From Butyricimonas faecalis (GTDB taxonomy: Bacteria > Bacteroidota > Bacteroidia > Bacteroidales > Marinifilaceae), in the NCBI RefSeq assembly GCF_003991565.1, contig NZ_CP032819.1, positions 4,464,001 through 4,528,000 on the forward strand: a stretch of 64,000 nt of DNA, read 5' to 3'. Made by a program: the position numbers and the translations under genes. Shown here one piece after another: positions 17,245 to 26,440 of the stretch. The notes under the pieces were generated by a model. That model was not told the origin of the DNA and did no database searches. It saw nothing but the letters and a program-made list of their open reading frames with translations. Every line of letters begins with the position of its first letter. Positions within the stretch are counted from its first letter, which is position 1.

Positions 17245-18837
17245 TTATTTTTTCTTTTTCTTAGCGTCTCTTGCAGCTTTCTGGATACAAACTCTTCTCG
17301 GTATGATCACGGATACTCCCTTGTACTCGATTTCCTCGCGGATGATCTTACATAGTTCATCGTGGTTTTTCGGTACGGGAAGCAGAACGCGGATGTGTTC
17401 CGGCTCAACGCCAATACCGCGACAGATGGATTCCAAGTGTCCCAATGCTGAAGATTCCTGACCTCCGGTCATGGAGATGGATTCATTATCGGAAATGATA
17501 ATCGTGATGTTTGCTTTCTCGTTTACAGCGTCCAGCAATCCGGTCATTCCGGAGTGTGTGAACGTGGAGTCTCCGATCACGGATACTGCCGGGTATAATC
17601 CTGCATCAGCGGCACCTTTGGCCATCGTGATGGAAGCACCCATATCCACGCAGGAATTGATCGCTTGGAATGGAGGAAGAGCTCCTAAAGTGTAGCAACC
17701 GATGTCTGAGAATACGCGTGCGTTTGGGTATTCGGCAATAACAGCATTCAACGCGGTGTACACGTCTCTGTGGCTACATCCCACGCAAAGGGCCGGTGGA
17801 CGAGGTGCCACGATTTCCGGTACAGGTGATCCTTCGATTGAAGGTAATCCGAATGCTTTTGCCACGAGGTCCGGGTTCAACTCTCCATCCCTGGGGAGCG
17901 TGCCATCCAAACGTCCGAGTACACACTCTTTTTCCAAGTAGCCTTTCAATGCTTCCTCGATGATCGGGTAGCCTTCTTCTAATACAAACAATTTTTCGGT
18001 GCTTTCGGCCAACTTGGTGATCATCTTTCTCGGAAGAGGATATTGACTTACTTTTACTACTGGGTAAGGACAATTGCCACCGAATACTTCCATCAGGTAA
18101 TTGTAACCGATACCGCAAGCGACGATACCCATTGATTTGTCAGCTCCGTCGATGTATTGGTTGAAAGAAGAATTATCGGATGCTTCTTCGAAAGCAGCTT
18201 GTTTCTCTAGTAATAACTTATATCTTTTTTTAGCGATAGCAGGAAGTAACACGAACTGACGTTTGTCTTCCGGTAAACGCATTTCATTTTCGGCTTTAGC
18301 CTCTCTCGTTTCAACACCAGCACGAGAGTGTGCCAAACGAGTCGTGATTCTTAACAACACGGGGGTACCCATTTGCTCTGACAAATCGAAAGCATAACGG
18401 GTCATCTCGTATGCTTCTTGTTGGTTGGAAGGTTCCATGATCGGAATCAAGGCAAATTTACCGTACATACGTGAATCTTGCTCGTTTTGAGAAGAGTGCA
18501 TGGATGGGTCATCGGCAGCGACAACAACCATACCTCCGTTAGCCCCGGTAATAGCAGCGTTCATGAAACAGTCTGCGGCCACGTTCATCCCCACGTGTTT
18601 CATACATACCAAGGCTCTTTTTCCTGCATAGGACATCCCTAATGCAGCTTCCATGGCTGTTTTTTCGTTTGCAGACCACATCCGGTGAACGTTACGGGCG
18701 ATAGCCTGTTTCGATTCCTGAATGTATTCCGTGATCTCTGTTGAAGGGGTTCCCGGGTATGCGAACACGCCGGATATACCTCCGTCTATAGCACCTTGTG
18801 CAATAGCTTCAACACCTAATAATAGTTGTTTTTGCAT
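17245..18837 (-). CDS. iorA: Indolepyruvate oxidoreductase, alpha subunit without ferredoxin domain
   Basis: The 530-residue protein holds the pyrimidine-binding domain (YPGTPSTEITEYI near residue 28) and the TPP-binding domain (CVGCSHRDVY near 352; GDSTFTHSGMTG near 420, with DNESISMTGGQ for the Mg-diphosphate site). Archaeal-type IorA is about 600 residues or more and ends in two 4Fe-4S clusters. Here the chain stops after IIPRRVCIQKAARDAKKKKK and has no CxxCxxC set. Electrons must therefore pass to a separate acceptor or ferredoxin. From memory this short form is usual in Bacteroides relatives. The upstream region has a structured leader (18883-18974). Confidence 0.92.
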   Translation of the reverse strand: MQKQLLLGVEAIAQGAIDGGISGVFAYPGTPSTEITEYIQESKQAIARNVHRMWSANEKTAMEAALGMSYAGKRALVCMKHVGMNVAADCFMNAAITGANGGMVVVAADDPSMHSSQNEQDSRMYGKFALIPIMEPSNQQEAYEMTRYAFDLSEQMGTPVLLRITTRLAHSRAGVETREAKAENEMRLPEDKRQFVLLPAIAKKRYKLLLEKQAAFEEASDNSSFNQYIDGADKSMGIVACGIGYNYLMEVFGGNCPYPVVKVSQYPLPRKMITKLAESTEKLFVLEEGYPIIEEALKGYLEKECVLGRLDGTLPRDGELNPDLVAKAFGLPSIEGSPVPEIVAPRPPALCVGCSHRDVYTALNAVIAEYPNARVFSDIGCYTLGALPPFQAINSCVDMGASITMAKGAADAGLYPAVSVIGDSTFTHSGMTGLLDAVNEKANITIIISDNESISMTGGQESSALGHLESICRGIGVEPEHIRVLLPVPKNHDELCKIIREEIEYKGVSVIIPRRVCIQKAARDAKKKKK

Positions 18838-18882
18838 AATTAAAAGATTATTGATTTAAGTTGTTTATTTGCTTAAAAGAGT

Positions 18883-18974
18883 GCAACATACCTGTTGCCA
18901 AGAGATGCCTACACATTATCTCGGCGGAATTTTCATAGTCCCCCGAACAATTTAAGAACGCCCACGATGTAGGC
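18883..18974 (-). promoter_or_regulatory. Possible structured RNA leader of iorA
   Basis: Read leftward, a 7-bp helix (GCCTACA/TGTAGGC) encloses a G-rich 54-base segment. This is followed by a 6-bp hairpin with a 4-base loop (GCAACA-GGTA-TGTTGC) ending about 46 bases before the iorA ATG. An alternative pairing between GCCGAGAT and ATCTCTTGGC is possible. It does not match the TPP, SAM or cobalamin riboswitch cores I know. Confidence 0.35.
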
Positions 18975-19198
18975 TAAAACGAAATAATATTCTGATGGTT
19001 TATACATCTACTAAATATTTAAAACGTTTTCGTTTGTAATTCGCGACTAAATTACTATTAATATTTAACAAGAACAAATATTTCGGATGAGAAGTCTTCG
19101 TGTGTAGAAATTCTTTTCCGGATTTATATCCCCAATCAGGACTGGTTAAGCTTGTTCGCTGGAATTACTTGGGAAACACGCTTGAATAATTGCTTTTT

Positions 19199-19232
19199 TT
19201 TGTACGTGTTTTATTGTTTTTTCGTATATTCG
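19199..19232 (+). promoter_or_regulatory. Promoter of the PP2C phosphatase gene
   Basis: TTTG at 19199-19202 and TATATTCG at 19225-19232 are 22 bases apart, close to the Bacteroidetes consensus. The ATG is at 19286. Confidence 0.5.
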
Positions 19233-19285
19233 TAACTTGTTACAATGGGGTATAAAAAGGAACTTCTCATCAATTGTTTATTGTT

Positions 19286-21226
19286 ATGTTTGATCGATAT
19301 AAAAAATCTTTTCCTGCTAAGTTGAGTTTGTACGTGATTTCGTTCATTACAATTCTATCTTTTGTTTTAGTGGGTGTATTTTATCACTACTCAACAGAAA
19401 CGTTATCGCAGGAGGCTGAAGATAAGATAGAGAGCATGGCAGCTCAGGCAAATTTGCGCGTGAGTGCCTTGTTGAGCAAGGTGGAAAAGATTCCTGAAAA
19501 CCTGGGATGGATGATCGTTGAATATGTCGAGGAACTGGACTCTTTGTTTGGAATTACTCGACGGATTGTAAAAGATAACCCGGAAATTTTTGGTTGTGCG
19601 ATCGCTTTCGAACCCTACTATTTCCCAGAAAAAGGGCAGTACTTTGCACCTTATTCATTTATGGTTGAAGATTCCGTGAAGACCATTCAAGTGGGAAGTG
19701 AAGATTATAATTATTTTGAAAAAGGCTGGTATAATGGTGCGAGGGAGCATCGGTACTGGAGTAAACCCTATTGGGATGTGGGCGATCCGGATGTGATCAC
19801 AACGTCTTACGCGGTTCCGATTCACGGGGAAAAGAATGAACTAATTGGTATTTTATCAGTAGATTTAACCAATCGTTGGTTGCATGACCTGGTAGATTCG
19901 ATTAAGCCTTACAAGGGGAGTTATACCGTGGTTATAGATAAGCAGGGACGTTATATATTACGTAAAGAAGGCGAGACCATGATTGGTAAAAACATGTTCG
20001 AAACAGCAAAGGAGGCACGAGATACTAATGTTATTGTATTGGTAAACGAAATGGCTGCCGGCAAAAGTGGTAGTATCATCGTGGACGACGGGGGTGTGCT
20101 GTCTTACGTGTATTACACACCCGTGGTGGCAACTGACTGGTATATGGCGGTAATTTGTCCATACGACCAAGTGTTTGGTAAGTTGAGCAGATTTAGTATG
20201 TATCTTTTGATTGGTTTTGTCCTGTTATTGCTATTTGTTTATTTTATTTGTTTCGTGTCCGTACGACGAATCACGAAACCGTTGACCATATTTGCCGCTT
20301 CAGCCCGAGATGTGGCATTGGGAAACTTTAACACGCCGTTACTGCGTATCCGATCTAAGGATGAATTGGGAGAGTTGTACGAATCCTTTCTTTTCATGCA
20401 GAAACAATTAACGGAATACGTGGACCAGTTACGTCGGACAACGACAGCGAATGAAAAAATAGAGAGTGAGTTACGCATCGCTCATGATATTCAGCTGGGA
20501 ATGGTCCCTAAACAATTTGTTCCCACCTTGGGAGCAGAATGTGTTGATATTCATGCCGTGTTGTGTCCGGCCCGTCAGGTAGGAGGTGATTTGTATGATT
20601 ATTTGATGTTGAATGAGGACGAGTTCGGTTTCGCTGTAGGAGACGTTTCTGGGAAAGGTGTCCCCGCCTCTTTGTTTATGGCAACCACAATTAGTCAGAT
20701 ACGATCATTGGCCCTACAGGATACCTCGTTGAATTATATTATGAACTTGATGAATCAGAGTTTGTGTCGAACCGGGAACACGAACATGTTTATCACCTTT
20801 TTTGCCGGGGTATTGAATCTAAACACGGATCGCCTGAGATTTTGTAATGCGGGGCATCCCTACCCGTTGTTGATCGCTCCGGATGGAACGGTTTCTTTCT
20901 TCAAGACGGCGGATAATTTGCCTTTGGGTGTTACCTCCGATTATAATTACGAGGAACAAGAATGTTATTTTGCCCCGGGTTCTCAATTGCTTTTGTACAC
21001 GGATGGCGTGTCTGAAGCTCAAAATGAACAATCCAAATTTTATAAGATAGAGCGGTTGCTTGATTTGGTGACAGCTCATTCAGGACTTGCTCCACAACAA
21101 ATGGTGGAGAGCGTGATCGAGGATGTGAACCGTTTTGTCGGGAATGCGGAACAATCGGATGATTTGACCGTGATGAGTTTCCGGCTTAATGCACGTAGGA
21201 AAAAGAAGACGGAGGGACTTTTGTAG
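19286..21226 (+). CDS. Membrane SpoIIE/RsbU-type serine phosphatase with Cache sensor and HAMP
   Basis: The 646-residue protein has membrane segments at about residues 14-33 and 300-325. The segment between them is a periplasmic dCache-type sensor (YWSKPYWDVGDP and GILSVDLTNRWL are typical). A HAMP linker follows (RRITKPLTIFAASARDVALG). The PP2C domain (about 400-640) has the metal-binding Asp residues in VGGDLYDY, GDVSGKGVPASLFMA and LLLYTDGVSEA. Such proteins dephosphorylate anti-sigma-factor antagonists or similar partners after an extracellular signal. No partner STAS or HPK gene is adjacent. An in-frame TTG at 19274 exists, but the ATG at 19286 is better. Confidence 0.9.
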   Translation: MFDRYKKSFPAKLSLYVISFITILSFVLVGVFYHYSTETLSQEAEDKIESMAAQANLRVSALLSKVEKIPENLGWMIVEYVEELDSLFGITRRIVKDNPEIFGCAIAFEPYYFPEKGQYFAPYSFMVEDSVKTIQVGSEDYNYFEKGWYNGAREHRYWSKPYWDVGDPDVITTSYAVPIHGEKNELIGILSVDLTNRWLHDLVDSIKPYKGSYTVVIDKQGRYILRKEGETMIGKNMFETAKEARDTNVIVLVNEMAAGKSGSIIVDDGGVLSYVYYTPVVATDWYMAVICPYDQVFGKLSRFSMYLLIGFVLLLLFVYFICFVSVRRITKPLTIFAASARDVALGNFNTPLLRIRSKDELGELYESFLFMQKQLTEYVDQLRRTTTANEKIESELRIAHDIQLGMVPKQFVPTLGAECVDIHAVLCPARQVGGDLYDYLMLNEDEFGFAVGDVSGKGVPASLFMATTISQIRSLALQDTSLNYIMNLMNQSLCRTGNTNMFITFFAGVLNLNTDRLRFCNAGHPYPLLIAPDGTVSFFKTADNLPLGVTSDYNYEEQECYFAPGSQLLLYTDGVSEAQNEQSKFYKIERLLDLVTAHSGLAPQQMVESVIEDVNRFVGNAEQSDDLTVMSFRLNARRKKKTEGLL

Positions 21227-21290
21227 ACCTCCCCATGAAGTTTTGGGAACTTTAGCTCGTTTATCGTACTCTTTTTATACAAAAAATTCT

Positions 21291-21298
21291 TATCTTTG
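21291..21298 (+). promoter_or_regulatory. -7 box before the methyltransferase gene
   Basis: TATCTTTG matches TAnnTTTG exactly, but no TTG lies 19-21 bases upstream. It would give a leader of about 195 bases. The leader holds two tiny ORFs (ATG at 21303, 11 codons; ATG at 21434, 19 codons). Confidence 0.4.
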
Positions 21299-21499
21299 CA
21301 CCATGTTAAAAACTAGATTACAATCGGATTTGGTGTAGTAAACAATCTGTATCTCTGATACGGGTTGTCCTTTCGCTTGCTTTCGGAAGTTCTTTTCGAG
21401 AGTAATTATTCTATTATTATTATAATTTGAATTATGAATTGGTGTGCAGTGATAAAAATGTCATTCTATTTTCACGTGTACGCTATTATTTGAAATATC

Positions 21500-22276
21500 A
21501 TGAGTAACGAAAATAAAACTATTCTTGAAATCGACGTTAATTTGATTTGTGAGTTTTTTCTGAATGTGAAACGACAAGGACCGGGAAGTCCCGACGTGAC
21601 TCTTAAAGCATTGAGTTTTGTAGATAATCTGACCGAAAAATCTTTGATTGCCGATCTTGGTTGCGGGACGGGAGGACAGACCATGACTCTGGCTCAACAT
21701 ACGACAGGACACATTACCGGACTAGATTGTTTCCCGGGATTTGTTGAGCGTTTTAATTATAATGCCAGAGAATTGAATCTTCAAGAACGGGTGAAAGGTA
21801 TTGTCGGATCGATGGATGCTTTACCTTTTGAGGAAGAGGGATTAGATTTGATTTGGTCAGAAGGTGCTATTTATAATATCGGTTTTGAGCGAGGATTGAA
21901 TGAGTGGCGTAGATACTTGAAGATGGGAGGATACGTTGCCGTTTCCGAGAGTTCGTGGTTCACCGAGGAACGTCCGGCTGAGATCCATGATTTCTGGATG
22001 TCCGTTTACCCGGAGATTGACACGATACCCAATAAAGTGGCCCAGATTCAGAAAGCGGGATACATTCCCGTGGCGACTTTTATTCTGCCGGAATATTGCT
22101 GGACGGAGAATTATTTTACTCCATTGATTAAAGCCAGAGAGATATTTAGTCAGAAATATCCCGGGAATAAGACAGTTGAGGAACTGATGAAGTTTGGACG
22201 GCACGAGGCTGAATTGTACCGTAAGTATAAAGAGTTTTACGGTTATGTATTTTATATCGCTAAAAAGGTAAAGTAA
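21500..22276 (+). CDS. Class I SAM-dependent methyltransferase
   Basis: The 258-residue cytoplasmic protein has a Rossmann methyltransferase core: motif [17 protein letters not shown] (about residue 51), the acidic end of strand beta-2 GLDCFPGF, and post-I motifs [20 protein letters not shown]. The C-terminal third (about 160-258) is rich in aromatic residues and likely forms the substrate lid. From memory, close relatives are common in Bacteroides and at least one has a structural-genomics structure, but the substrate is unknown. It converges on cca with only 8 bases between the stop codons. Confidence 0.85.
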   Translation: MSNENKTILEIDVNLICEFFLNVKRQGPGSPDVTLKALSFVDNLTEKSLIADLGCGTGGQTMTLAQHTTGHITGLDCFPGFVERFNYNARELNLQERVKGIVGSMDALPFEEEGLDLIWSEGAIYNIGFERGLNEWRRYLKMGGYVAVSESSWFTEERPAEIHDFWMSVYPEIDTIPNKVAQIQKAGYIPVATFILPEYCWTENYFTPLIKAREIFSQKYPGNKTVEELMKFGRHEAELYRKYKEFYGYVFYIAKKVK

Positions 22277-22284
22277 ACTGATGC

Positions 22285-23688
22285 TTATTTGCCTTCTTGC
22301 TGAATTCCTAATTCTGCCGCTACTTGGAACATGTATTTCCGGGCTTCAGTAGAATTATTCCCGATAATGCCATCAAGGATTGCCTCTTTGATGGCATTTT
22401 TTATATCTCCGATGGCTTTGCAGGGTGGGAGTTGGAATGTTTTCATGATTTCTTCCCCGCTGACAGGAGGTTGGAAATTCCGGATGGCATCCTTTTCTTC
22501 AACTTCTTTCAGTTTTTGGCGCACGATCTGGAAATTTGCTAGAAATCGGCGTACTTTCTCTTCATTTTTGGAGGTGATGTCCGCTTCTGCGAGAGTCATC
22601 AGGTCGTCGATATCGTCACCCGCGTCAAAAAGCAGACGGCGTACGGCTGAATCTGTTACGGTGTCTTCCGAGAGAACGATCGGGCGCATATGCAGGCCTA
22701 CCAGTTTCTGCACGTATTTCATCTTCTCGTTTTGGGGAAGTTTCAGTCGGTTGAATAATCTCCCGACCATACGTTCACCTACGTGATTGTGTCCGTAAAA
22801 AGTCCACCCTTGTCCCGGGATGAATTTCTTGGTAACTGGTTTGGCAATATCATGCAACAGGGCAGCCCAGCGCAACCACAGGTTATCGGAAACACGACTT
22901 ACCGAGTCCACAACGGTCAGCGTGTGGTAAAAATTGTCCTTGTGACCGATGCCGTCCACGTGTTCCACGCCTTTTAGAGCGGATAGTTCCGGGAAGAAGA
23001 CACTCAATAGACCGGATTGTTCCAGTAATTTTAAGCCCACGGATGGTTTGGGTGAAGCCATGATTTTGTTGAACTCATCCATGATCCGTTCTTTCGACAC
23101 GATTCTCAACCGCTCCCGATTTGCGATAATACTTTCAAAGGTCACGGGCTCGATCTTGAAATTCAGTTGTGAGGCAAAACGGACGGCACGCATCATGCGC
23201 AGGGGATCATCTGAAAACGTGATGATCGGATCGAGAGGTGTTTTTAGTATTCCATTCTCCAAATCCTGAAGTCCCCCGAACGGGTCAACCAGGGTGCCAT
23301 AATTCTCCCGGTTCAGGGATATGGCCAAGGCGTTGATCGTGAAATCGCGCCGTTTCTGATCGTCATCGATGGTGCCTTCTTCAACAACGGGTTTGCGGGA
23401 ATCGAGATGATAGGATTCCTTGCGGGCACCCACGAATTCAATCTCAACCCCTTTATAACGGAACATGGCAGTTCCAAAGTTTTTGAACACGGAAACCGTT
23501 AAATCTCCGAGTTGCTTGGCAGCCGTCTCAGCCAATTCTATTCCGCTCCCCAACACGACAATGTCAATGTCCTTGGAGGGGCGTCGTAATATCAGGTCGC
23601 GCACGTATCCCCCGATAACATAAATTTCCAACCCTTTCTCTACCGCGATTTCGGATAATATCTTAAAAATAGGATGAGCTAACTGCAT
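22285..23688 (-). CDS. cca: CCA tRNA nucleotidyltransferase / poly(A) polymerase family with HD domain
   Basis: The 467-residue protein has the class II nucleotidyltransferase head with [20 protein letters not shown] (about residues 26-45, Asp-x-Asp metal site). Next come the [10 protein letters not shown] and [14 protein letters not shown] motifs and a neck domain with [17 protein letters not shown]-terminal HD phosphohydrolase domain contains [12 protein letters not shown] (about 268). It adds or repairs the 3' CCA of tRNAs. This HD-containing long form is the usual Bacteroidetes version. It is divergent from the HAD phosphatase gene. Confidence 0.92.
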   Translation of the reverse strand: MQLAHPIFKILSEIAVEKGLEIYVIGGYVRDLILRRPSKDIDIVVLGSGIELAETAAKQLGDLTVSVFKNFGTAMFRYKGVEIEFVGARKESYHLDSRKPVVEEGTIDDDQKRRDFTINALAISLNRENYGTLVDPFGGLQDLENGILKTPLDPIITFSDDPLRMMRAVRFASQLNFKIEPVTFESIIANRERLRIVSKERIMDEFNKIMASPKPSVGLKLLEQSGLLSVFFPELSALKGVEHVDGIGHKDNFYHTLTVVDSVSRVSDNLWLRWAALLHDIAKPVTKKFIPGQGWTFYGHNHVGERMVGRLFNRLKLPQNEKMKYVQKLVGLHMRPIVLSEDTVTDSAVRRLLFDAGDDIDDLMTLAEADITSKNEEKVRRFLANFQIVRQKLKEVEEKDAIRNFQPPVSGEEIMKTFQLPPCKAIGDIKNAIKEAILDGIIGNNSTEARKYMFQVAAELGIQQEGK

Positions 23689-23811
23689 ATTATTTATTTT
23701 GGTTGCAAAATTATCAAGTTATCTTGTACAGACCAAATAAATTGTTTCGGATTTGTCCGGATTACCCTTTTTTCGATATTTTTGTGATATGTATTATTGA
23801 GATGAAAGATT

Positions 23812-24480
23812 ATGGATAGAGAGAGACGATTTGCGGCATTATTCGATATGGATGGGGTAGTGCTTGACACGGAGGGACAATACGACAATTTCTGGCAGGA
23901 ACAAGGAAAACGTTTTCATCCGGATATGCCGGAATTTCATAAAGTGATTAAGGGACAGACGATAGAACGGATCTTGAAGAATTATTTCGAAGGTGATGTC
24001 GCTTTACAGCAACAGATTTCACGGGAACTTGACGAGTTCGAGTGCCGGATGGATTTTCCTTACTTTCCCGGGGTGGAACAGTTTATCCGGACGTTACAGA
24101 AGCATGGGGTGAGAACAGCCTTGGTTACGAGTTCGAACAACAAGAAAATGGCTCACGTTTTCAGGGTTCATCCGGAGTTCTCCGAGTTGTTTGAATGTAT
24201 GGTCACGGCAGACAAGATTACCCGCTCTAAACCCGATCCGGAGTGTTATTTGCTGGCAGCACGGGAGTTGCAGATAAAACCGGATGACTGTTGTGTCTTC
24301 GAGGATTCTTTTTCCGGAATCGAGGCTGGACGGCGTGCAGGGATGAAGGTTATCGGTCTGGCAACCACGAATTCGAGAGAGAAGATACAGGATAAGGTCG
24401 ATAGAGTGCTTTCCGATTTCACGGGATGCGTGTATGATCAGTTTATAGGTTTGATGGATAAAAAAGAAACCATCATTTAA
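23812..24480 (+). CDS. HAD-family sugar phosphatase or phosphoglucomutase-like hydrolase
   Basis: The 222-residue protein carries all HAD motifs: FDMDGVVLDTE (motif I, Asp nucleophile at about residue 13), TSSNNKKM (II), KPDPECYLLAA (III) and FEDSFSGIEAGRRAG (IV), with a helical cap (about 20-90) of the beta-phosphoglucomutase/GPH type. It likely removes phosphate from a small sugar or glycolate phosphate; the substrate cannot be read from sequence. The last codons lie within the terminator stem shared with the convergent rnfA. Confidence 0.88.
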   Translation: MDRERRFAALFDMDGVVLDTEGQYDNFWQEQGKRFHPDMPEFHKVIKGQTIERILKNYFEGDVALQQQISRELDEFECRMDFPYFPGVEQFIRTLQKHGVRTALVTSSNNKKMAHVFRVHPEFSELFECMVTADKITRSKPDPECYLLAARELQIKPDDCCVFEDSFSGIEAGRRAGMKVIGLATTNSREKIQDKVDRVLSDFTGCVYDQFIGLMDKKETII

Positions 24481-24500
24481 TGATGGTTTCTTTTTTATAT
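24460..24500. terminator. Bidirectional terminator between the HAD gene and rnfA
   Basis: A near-perfect 17-bp stem (AAAAAAGAAACCATCAT at 24460-24476, complement at 24480-24496) has A-runs and T-runs at both sides. The left arm overlaps the last codons and stop of the HAD gene. Confidence 0.88.
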
Positions 24501-24512
24501 ACTATTGGCGTA

Positions 24513-25085
24513 TTACACGATTCCCGAGAATCCCATGAATGCCATGGCCAGCAATCCGGCTGTAATCAGAGCGATGGGGGTTCCTTTCATGCCTTGGGGA
24601 ATGGAGGATAGTTCCAGTTGTTCCCGGATTCCGGCAAAGATGGTTAATGCCAACCCGAAGCCTAAAGCGGTTGAAGCGGCGAAAACAACGGATTCCAGTA
24701 AGTTATAATCTTTTTGAATCACCATAATGGCCACACCGAGCACGGCACAGTTCGTCGTGATCAAGGGTAGGAAAACTCCCAATGCTTGATAAAGCGATGG
24801 ACTTACCTTCTTTAGAATGATTTCCACCATCTGAACGAGGGCGGCAATGATCAAGATAAACACGATGGTTTGCATAAATCCGATGCCGAACGGGTCAAGT
24901 ACGGTTTTCTGCACGATAAACGTTACCATGGTTGCCAGAATCATCACGAACGTAACGGCTCCTGTCATACCGAGTGCCGTGGGTACGCTCTTGGAAACCC
25001 CTAGGAACGGGCAGATCCCCAAGAATTGTGCCAACACGATATTGTTGACAAATACGGCGGCTATAAATATAAAAACGTATTCCAT
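24513..25085 (-). CDS. rnfA: Rnf complex subunit A
   Basis: The 190-residue integral membrane protein has six hydrophobic segments and the family marks NNIVLAQFLGICPFLGVS (about residues 15-32) and TTNCAVLGVA (about 110). RnfA and RnfE form the inverted pair in the membrane core of the ion-translocating ferredoxin:NAD oxidoreductase. The conserved Cys in GICPF and NCAVLG are those thought to bind the membrane iron-sulfur cluster. It is the last gene of the operon. Confidence 0.95.
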   Translation of the reverse strand: MEYVFIFIAAVFVNNIVLAQFLGICPFLGVSKSVPTALGMTGAVTFVMILATMVTFIVQKTVLDPFGIGFMQTIVFILIIAALVQMVEIILKKVSPSLYQALGVFLPLITTNCAVLGVAIMVIQKDYNLLESVVFAASTALGFGLALTIFAGIREQLELSSIPQGMKGTPIALITAGLLAMAFMGFSGIV

Positions 25086-25165
25086 AATAATTTACGATTT
25101 ATGATTGGTGATTTATGATTAAGATGAGACTTGGTAATCTGAAATCTAGAATCATAAATCAAAAA

Positions 25166-25753
25166 TTAATTGGTTTTTCTTATTCTGTTGATAAAAGCGA
25201 TCAGGTAACCTAGGGCGATAAATGCTCCCGGAGCTAGAACGAAAACGAGCATTCCGTAGTTTTCATTGTAGAGAGTCATGTTGAAGAACTTGCCACTACC
25301 CAGAATCTCACGGATAGAACCTAATATGGTTAATGCCATCGCAAAACCTAGACCGATCCCCAAACCGTCCAGCATGGAAGGAATGGCTTTGTTCTTGGAT
25401 GCGAATGATTCTGCTCGTCCCAATACAATACAGTTTACCACGATCAACGGAATGAATAATCCTAAAGATTCGTGCAAGCTGGGCAGGTAGGCGGCCATAC
25501 ACATATCAACTACGGTAACGAATGCAGCAATGATCACGATAAAACCGGGAATCCGGATTTTGTCGGGAATCAAGTTTGCCACGAGCGAGATGGCCAGGTT
25601 GGATAGTACCAGAACGAAAGCCGTGGCTAATCCCATCCCCAGTCCATTAATGGCAGAGGTGGTAACTCCCAGCGTGGGGCACATCCCGAGCAGGAGTACG
25701 AAGGTTGGATTTTCTTTGAAGAACCCTTTGGTAAAAGTTTGCCAGTTGTTCAT
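25166..25753 (-). CDS. rnfE: Rnf complex subunit E
   Basis: The 195-residue membrane protein, homologous to RnfA, has VLLLGMCPTLGVTTSAINGLG (about residues 19-39) and VVNCIVLGRAE (about 108), with six predicted membrane segments. With RnfA it builds the membrane core that couples electron flow to sodium or proton movement. It lies 80 bases before rnfA; the spacer is AT-rich with TTTATGATT-type repeats. Confidence 0.95.
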   Translation of the reverse strand: MNNWQTFTKGFFKENPTFVLLLGMCPTLGVTTSAINGLGMGLATAFVLVLSNLAISLVANLIPDKIRIPGFIVIIAAFVTVVDMCMAAYLPSLHESLGLFIPLIVVNCIVLGRAESFASKNKAIPSMLDGLGIGLGFAMALTILGSIREILGSGKFFNMTLYNENYGMLVFVLAPGAFIALGYLIAFINRIRKTN

Positions 25754-25781
25754 ATCTTTATTCTTTCATTGATTTTACGTG

Positions 25782-26363
25782 TTATTTTGCAGATTCAGCC
25801 AATGCTTTTGCTGCCCGGTTTACTGCATCCAGGAAGGCTCTGGATGAAATCGTTGCAGCCGTGATGGCATCCACGTTCCCTCCGTCCTTGGAAACTTGAA
25901 GTCCTTGCGTACCCGGAGTTTTTCCGGTAATATCACCTTTAGCGCCTTTCACGAACCACGAGTCCATTTTGGAACCCAATCCCGGGGTTTCTTTGTGACT
26001 TAGCACGGAATAGTTATATATACTCCCATCCGGGGTGAATCCAATCATGAGTTCAATAAGTCCGCCAAATCCGTTATTCGTGAATGTTTTGATAGCAGTC
26101 CCCACGAGTTGTCCGTTTGCCTTGGCAGGATAGAATTCTAATTCACCTCCATCTGCTTTCACGATCTGTTTTTCCGTCATCGGGTCATTATCAAAAGTGG
26201 GAACCACGGCACGGATGGCCTGTATTTGTTTTTCAATTTTTACTTTTTCAATCAACCCGGACGTGAGTGAGTTCACGACTCCCACGGCGGCCGAGGAAAC
26301 CAGTGTTACCAAGAATAACACCAATACCATATTTTTGAAGCTTGATTCTAATTTCTTTCCCAT
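25782..26363 (-). CDS. rnfG: Rnf complex subunit G (covalent FMN)
   Basis: The 193-residue protein has one N-terminal membrane segment (about residues 11-30) and a periplasmic FMN-binding domain. The flavinylation motif is DAITAATISSRA near 170; the Thr before Ile-Ser is the expected FMN-phosphothreonine. GGFGGLIELMIGF and HKETPGLG are family marks. It carries electrons on the periplasmic side of the complex. The stop lies 28 bases before rnfE. Confidence 0.95.
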   Translation of the reverse strand: MGKKLESSFKNMVLVLFLVTLVSSAAVGVVNSLTSGLIEKVKIEKQIQAIRAVVPTFDNDPMTEKQIVKADGGELEFYPAKANGQLVGTAIKTFTNNGFGGLIELMIGFTPDGSIYNYSVLSHKETPGLGSKMDSWFVKGAKGDITGKTPGTQGLQVSKDGGNVDAITAATISSRAFLDAVNRAAKALAESAK

Positions 26364-26440
26364 CGTCAGTAATTTTTGATTTTTGATTTTTGATTTACGA
26401 AGTTTGGATGAATCTTAAATTGTAAATCTTAAATCGTAAA

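Larger units (their letters stand above)
18838..19285. other. Divergent regulatory region between iorA and the PP2C phosphatase
   Basis: The 448 bases hold no gene. On the iorA side, the leftward transcript would contain a hairpin (GCAACA/TGTTGC, plus-strand 18883-18898) and a long-range helix (GCCTACA 18907-18913 with TGTAGGC 18968-18974). On the other side is the phosphatase promoter at 19199-19232. The middle (about 18990-19190) shows no structure I can name. Confidence 0.5.

Noticed and set aside
18838..19000. TPP riboswitch before the TPP-dependent iorA
   Set aside because: The conserved CTGAGA and ACCTGA cores of TPP riboswitches are not present on either strand.
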